Shown one piece after another: positions 57,601-60,000 of a DNA stretch of 60,000 bases. Under the pieces are notes generated by a model. The model searched no databases and was not told where the DNA came from. It was given only the letters and a program-made list of their open reading frames with translations. The stretch spans positions 6,813,501-6,873,500 of the forward strand of contig NC_064043.1 in assembly GCF_932526225.1 (NCBI RefSeq), read 5' to 3'. Origin of the DNA: Nematostella vectensis (lineage: Eukaryota > Cnidaria > Anthozoa > Actiniaria > Edwardsiidae). Made by a program: the position numbers and the translations under genes. The number at the start of each line of letters is the position of its first letter. The stretch's first letter is position 1.

Positions 57601-59701
57601 TGAAAAAGAAAGTCTTGTTACTTACAGACATTCGGTCCACTGGAGCTCTTGATAAAAAAAGTCTTGTTACTTACACACATTCGGTTCACTGGAGCTCTTG
57701 ATAAAGAAAGTCTTGTTACTTACAGACATTCGGTTCACTGGAGCTCTTGATAAAGAAAGTCTTGTTACTTACAAACATTCGGTTCACTGGAGCTCTTGAT
57801 AAAGAAAGTCTTGTTACTTACACACATTAGGTTCACTGGAGCTCTTGATAAAGAAAGTCTTGTTACTTACACACATTCGGTTCACTGGAGCTCTTGATAA
57901 AGAAAGTCTTGTTACTTACAGACATTCGGTTCACTGGAGCTCTTGATAAAGAAAGTCTTGTTACTTACAGACATTCGGTCCACTGGAGCTCTTGATAAAG
58001 AAAGTCTTGTTACTTACAGACATTCGGTTCACTGGAGCTCTTGATAAAGAAAGTCTTGTTACTTACAGACATTCGGTCCACTGGAGCTCTTGATAAAGAA
58101 AGTCTTGTTACTTACACACATTAGGTTCACTAAAGCTCTTGATAAAGAAAGTCTTGTTACTTACAGACATTCGGTTCACTGGAGCTCTTGATAAAGAAAG
58201 TCTTGTTACTTACAGACATTCGGTTCACTGGAGCTCTTGATAAAGAAAGTCTTGTTACTTACACACATTAGGTTCACTGGAGCTCTTGATAAAGAAAGTC
58301 TTGTTACTTACACACATTCGGTTCACTGGAGCTCTTGATAAAGAAAGTCTTGTTACTTACAGACATTCGGTTCACTGGAGCTCTTGATAAAGAAAGTCTT
58401 GTTACTTACAGACATTCGGTCCACTGGAGCTCTTGATAAAGAAAGTCTTGTTACTTACACACATTAGGTTCACTAAAGCTCTTGATAAAGAAAGTCTTGT
58501 TACTTACAGACATTCGGTTCACTGGAGCTCTTGATAAAGAAAGTCTTGTTACTTACAGACATTCGGTTCACTGGAGCTCTTGATAAAGAAAGTCTTGTTA
58601 CTTACAGACATTCGGTTCACTGGAGCTCTTGATAAAGAAAGTCTTGTTACTTACAGACATTCGGTTCACTGGAGCTCTTGATAAAGAAAGTCTTGTTACT
58701 TACACACATTCGGTTCACTAAAGCTCTTGATAAAGAAAGTCTTGTTACTTACACACATTAGGTTCACTGGAGCTTTTGGGACCACGCAGCTTGCGTAGTC
58801 CTCTGCCGAATGAGCTTCTGATCCCCGTCTTTTTGGGCTTAGCTTGCTGATTGTAGTTATTGTCACGCTGTAGGGCGTGCAGACTCGGTGTTACGGGGTT
58901 ATGCACTGCATGAAGATACGACTCTGAAATGAGAATCTTAAAACTTATTTACGCTTTTTATTTTAAAGTGTCTCGGTGTATAATATGCGAGTGCTAGCTG
59001 TCTCCTCTCTCAATCTATATACTCCTTTAGGGGTGGAAACAGGACGGTGGATTGGGTGGATATCCACTTTTTGAGTAAAAAAACAAACGTTTGTTTGAAG
59101 AAAATAAATGTCTGAGGGACGGTCGCAGAGTGTTAAATCAGACATGTATACCTGAACATTCACTCACAACACCCCATGACTGGGCAACTAGTCTTTCTAT
59201 GCCTCTCGCCTCCCCCACACCCTCTCCCCCCTGCGTGATTGTTAATCCCAGTGAGAAGAGTGATACTGACCAGCGTGGAGCTGATGTGGGGTTGCGGAGT
59301 TTGTTGGGCTCTCATTGGTCATCACTGATGGTGAAGGTGAGAAGATCCCATCTGAGCTGTTGATACTTCCGGTATCTGGTAAGTAGGGATCAGGTGTGGA
59401 CTGGCTGGCTTCTGACCCCACCCGTTGGTGAGCTCGAACTACCATATCCTCTACCTGATAAGGATCAAATACCTTAACTCTTATACTATAGCAAAAATAA
59501 CACTATGAAATGTTCTCTCTCATACCTAAAAACATGTAGTATAGGCATGACCCCTATATGACTATAAAGGTAATAATAGAGCTTTTTATACCCTTCTAAA
59601 TTTTCCTAAGGCTTGTTGAAGATCGTTTATCTTCTTATCTTTGTCCTCCACAACAGCATTTAGTGTTTCTACTTCGATTGTTAACTTGTTGACTTCAGAG
59701 G
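45658..59701 (-). CDS. PPFIBP1: Liprin-beta (partial: 14 exons, N-terminus beyond window, last exon not found)
   Basis: Exons in transcript order: 59701-59592, 59454-59271, 58923-58753, 57369-57317, 57103-57012, 51062-50955, 50634-50427, 50242-50185, 49564-49476, 48619-48546, 48444-48396, 48325-48200, 47954-47766, 47041-46859, and C-terminal 45717-45658 (the first listed is the coiled-coil exon, giving 15 blocks, 14 after it). All junctions are GT-AG and every phase is consistent, which strongly supports the model. Domains in order: a coiled coil (SEVNKLTIEVETLNAVVEDK), a Ser/Pro-rich and basic linker, SAM1 (FARWPPQMIMNWLDDLGLG), SAM2 (GWLEDIGLPHYKDAF), SAM3 (WTNGRVMEWLRLVDLAEYAP), then a tail with NYVCPMDL and AIGAFSKELDSLT, both matching liprin-beta tails and not liprin-alpha. 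Liprins are scaffolds at presynaptic active zones and adhesion sites and dimerise through the coiled coil. The extreme C-terminus after 45658 was not located. Confidence 0.95.
45773..46210. repeat. G-rich minisatellite, ~30 bp unit, about 14 copies
   Basis: Unit CGCCTTGTGGCGGGCAAGGG then a G-run of 6-9 and TG. G-runs in tandem suggest G-quadruplex potential on plus and C-rich polypyrimidine on minus. It ends about 55 nt from the acceptor of the liprin exon at 45717 and lies inside that intron. Long frames on both strands are artefacts of the repeat. Confidence 0.95.
46365..46705. repeat. 42 bp minisatellite, 8 copies, open in frame
   Basis: Unit contains the palindrome ACTCGGTATTATCCGAGT, then GCGAATTAAACTATTCGGGA. 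42 bp is 14 codons, and one plus frame (46348-46623) reads a 14-residue repeat (NDSVLSECELNYSG). It lies in the liprin intron 45718-46858, on the other strand, so coding is doubtful. Confidence 0.9.
46859..47954 (-). CDS. PPFIBP1: Liprin-beta exons: end of SAM3 and C-terminal tail
   Basis: 47954-47766 encodes the end of SAM3, ILEPRFTPETLAALLSIP then TKTLLRRHLASHF, which matches the liprin-beta consensus almost residue for residue. 47041-46859 encodes KSKSLGALRKKSKDSDMDNY VCPMDL, corresponding to the liprin-beta tail. An ATG at 47038 makes the latter look like a first exon, but the upstream CTGAAG acceptor and the phase-0 match to the preceding exon show it is internal. Confidence 0.93.
48200..50634 (-). 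CDS. PPFIBP1: Liprin-beta exons coding SAM1, SAM2 and start of SAM3
   Basis: SAM1 is in 50634-50427 (ending HPLHRKKLQLALQ, a liprin signature). A short linker exon, 50242-50185, ends NHWVL. SAM2 spans 49564-49476, 48619-48546 and 48444-48396 (KVTNALHHVSIQRAIQCLRF). SAM3 starts in 48325-48200 (NLRGSGVHGALM). Introns are short (70-1000 bp). Two of them contain tandem arrays (48641-49120 and 49796-50153). Confidence 0.95.
48641..49120. repeat. 31 bp array resembling the adjacent 3' splice site, about 15 copies
   Basis: On the transcribed (minus) strand each unit reads TTCTGATTGGTTGTTTTGTA then GGACATATTAA. The real acceptor of the exon at 48619 reads TTCTGATTGGTTGCTTTGTA then TTTAG|GATGAC. The array abuts that acceptor directly. 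Each unit therefore has a branch-point-like TTCTGAT, a T-rich tract and TAG|G. The array looks like an amplification of the intron end. Confidence 0.9.
49121..49475. other. Rest of the liprin intron between SAM2 exons
   Basis: AT-rich intron sequence without further repeats or frames. Confidence 0.6.
49796..50153. repeat. 41 bp minisatellite, about 9 copies, in a liprin intron
   Basis: Units of GGCTAACTTTGTATTGGTAG followed by CCACGGTAGCGCGCGTCGCAT, with one partial unit near 49850. GCGCGC in each makes it CpG-rich compared with its surroundings. It lies between exons 49564 and 50185 and does not resemble either splice site. Confidence 0.9.
50955..51062 (-). CDS. PPFIBP1: Liprin-beta linker exon before SAM1
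   Basis: 108 nt, acceptor TTCTTCAG, donor GTAAGT. It encodes LRRTKSLSTYPHEHDDSGPI followed by a charged stretch ending EEY, just ahead of SAM1. Phase 2 entry and exit match the flanking exons at 57012 and 50634. Confidence 0.93.
51801..51912. mobile_element. Short MITE with CCGTAGCAG ends
   Basis: GGGCCGTAGCAGGGGGTGGG at the left and GGCCTGCTACGGCTC at the right, inverted, about 110 bp apart, inside a liprin intron. Confidence 0.6.
52357..53539 (-). pseudogene. Class A GPCR pseudogene, copy 1 (keeps TM7 end and C-tail)
   Basis: Fragments in order: a degenerate TM2 (ASEFLVSLIAQ) followed by a stop; TM3 with SLSNICLVTLERYISV (ERY replaces DRY); start of TM4 (KINVAIQVSWV) then a stop and loss of extracellular loop 2; TM5 in a shifted frame (AWPVFLLVALILFVLVVSRK); a loop 3 built of five 28-residue repeats; TM6 (ICMLVFLITCLMTLVNNLAF). 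After TM6, a run of six T where seven would keep frame shifts out of TM7. TM7 is then readable (SPTLNPVIYFLRN, with NPxxY) to a TAG at 52357. It lies on the same strand inside a liprin-beta intron. Broken in at least three places, so it is not a functional seven-helix receptor. Confidence 0.8.
53540..54629 (-). pseudogene. Class A GPCR pseudogene, copy 2
   Basis: Practically identical to copy 1, including the stop codon after TM2, the frame change before TM5 and the six-T frameshift after TM6. TM7 is cut off at the duplication junction, so this copy lacks the tail. Loop 3 has five 28-residue units. Confidence 0.8.
54630..55635 (-). pseudogene. Class A GPCR pseudogene, copy 3
   Basis: As copy 2 but with four loop-3 units: the two middle ones of the other copies are merged into one, an 84 bp loss consistent with slippage or unequal exchange between units. 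All three inherited inactivating changes are present. Confidence 0.8.
55660..55856. mobile_element. MITE with TIR CCTACCTGTAGGCTTTAGAT
   Basis: About 48 bp arms (CCTACCTGTAGGCTTTAGAT then GCTG and CGGCAAGAAAAACCCTCGA) pair with their inverse ending at 55853. The centre contains CCAAGATGGCGGCC, a strong YY1-type binding sequence. GCCACGTA occurs on both sides (55655 and 55860), but further out than a simple target duplication. Confidence 0.8.
55857..57011. other. Remainder of the large liprin intron
   Basis: AT-rich, with a C-run followed by an A-run at 56850-56868. No exons found between the GPCR units and 57012. Confidence 0.6.
57012..59701 (-). CDS. PPFIBP1: Liprin-beta exons: coiled coil and linker
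   Basis: 59701-59592 encodes heptad-like coiled coil (DKKINDLQQALGKFRR). 59454-59271 is a Ser/Thr/Pro-rich linker (SINSSDGIFSPSPSVMTNES). 58923-58753 ends in a basic stretch, SSFGRGLRKLRGPKSSSEPN. 57369-57317 and 57103-57012 continue the linker to KKTIGKRIGKAFGK. Basic FGR/K motifs at this position occur in liprin-beta before SAM1. The donor of 59271 is GTCAGT, a little weak; all others are GTAAGT-like. Confidence 0.9.
57552..58772. repeat. 49 bp array carrying an exon end and 5' splice site, 25 copies
   Basis: Read on the transcribed minus strand, each unit is CTCCAGTGAACCGAATGTCT|GTAAGTAACAAGACTTTC and then TTTATCAAGAG. The first transcript-order unit is the true end of the liprin exon (58753, coding SSEPNV) with its donor GTAAGTAAC. 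The other 24 lie in the intron at strict 49 bp spacing, and nearly all retain GTAAGTAAC. The far units (near 57562-57660) are the most diverged. Unit variants (ACACATTAGG, GGTCCACT, CACTAAAG) recur in blocks. Confidence 0.95.
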
Positions 59702-60000
59702 CTGCAAACAATTTAAGGTAAAGGTTACGTTTTTACACGAAAGTAGATGTACAGTTTAAAAGCAGTAAGCATTTACATCAGCGTAAGCAAAATGTCGACA
59801 GCAACAAGCATTAAATACAACAAACACTCTAGTAAAACAAACTATCTAATTAGTTGAGAAAATAATTTCGTTAGCCTAAAAACTCGATAATTGATGACAC
59901 AGCTTCAACATGCCTACAAAATTATAGAAGAAATTTACTAAAATCATTTTTTCATCATAAAATAAATATATTTTTTGCCTGTGTCTGTCCTCTAACACAG

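Overview
The window is eukaryotic and animal. Genes are split by GT-AG introns, non-coding DNA predominates, and short inverted-repeat transposons, minisatellites and poly(C/G) runs are everywhere. Animal-specific families (liprin-beta, a Synip-like WW protein, a class A GPCR, H2A.X) fit a non-bilaterian animal. My guess is an anthozoan cnidarian of the Nematostella type, but this is inferred from style and was not tested.

Layout. 1-798 holds the last three exons of a plus-strand gene ending in a WW domain (STXBP4/Synip-like). 2.3-4.8 kb has two copies of a ~980 bp TTAA-flanked element. 6.4-8.6 kb is a divergent pair: a histidine-phosphatase (PGAM-like) protein on minus and a small two-exon membrane protein on plus. 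9.8-10.4 kb is an intronless H2A.X gene with TATA and CCAAT boxes and a histone 3' stem-loop whose loop is a run of 18 T. 11.2-14.2 kb is nested inverted-repeat elements.

15.9-28.4 kb is the most novel part: three small two-exon genes for secreted peptide precursors that I could not assign to a family. Two lie in a 3.3 kb direct duplication on minus (copies 5.5 kb apart). A third, divergent gene lies on plus at 27.9-28.4 kb. All have a signal-peptide exon, a phase-0 intron and a short second exon with a two-cysteine loop, L-C-x-V-x-R-x3-C. A foldback-type transposon sits between the duplicates, and two other transposons can be dated because the sister copy keeps the empty site.

28.8-39.6 kb is one ~10.8 kb minisatellite (41-42 bp unit, roughly 260 copies, higher-order repeats). 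39.6-45 kb holds transposon relics (a hAT-like MITE, a LINE 3' fragment) and no convincing gene.

45.6-59.7 kb is a large part of a minus-strand liprin-beta gene. Fourteen exons with fully consistent phases cover a coiled coil, a linker, three SAM domains and part of the C-terminal tail. Its introns carry five minisatellites. One is made of an exon end plus its 5' splice site (25 copies), and another resembles its neighbouring 3' splice site (about 15 copies). A further intron holds a broken GPCR gene amplified into three tandem copies, with a 28-residue repeat in intracellular loop 3. The gene continues beyond the right edge, and its last exon was not found.
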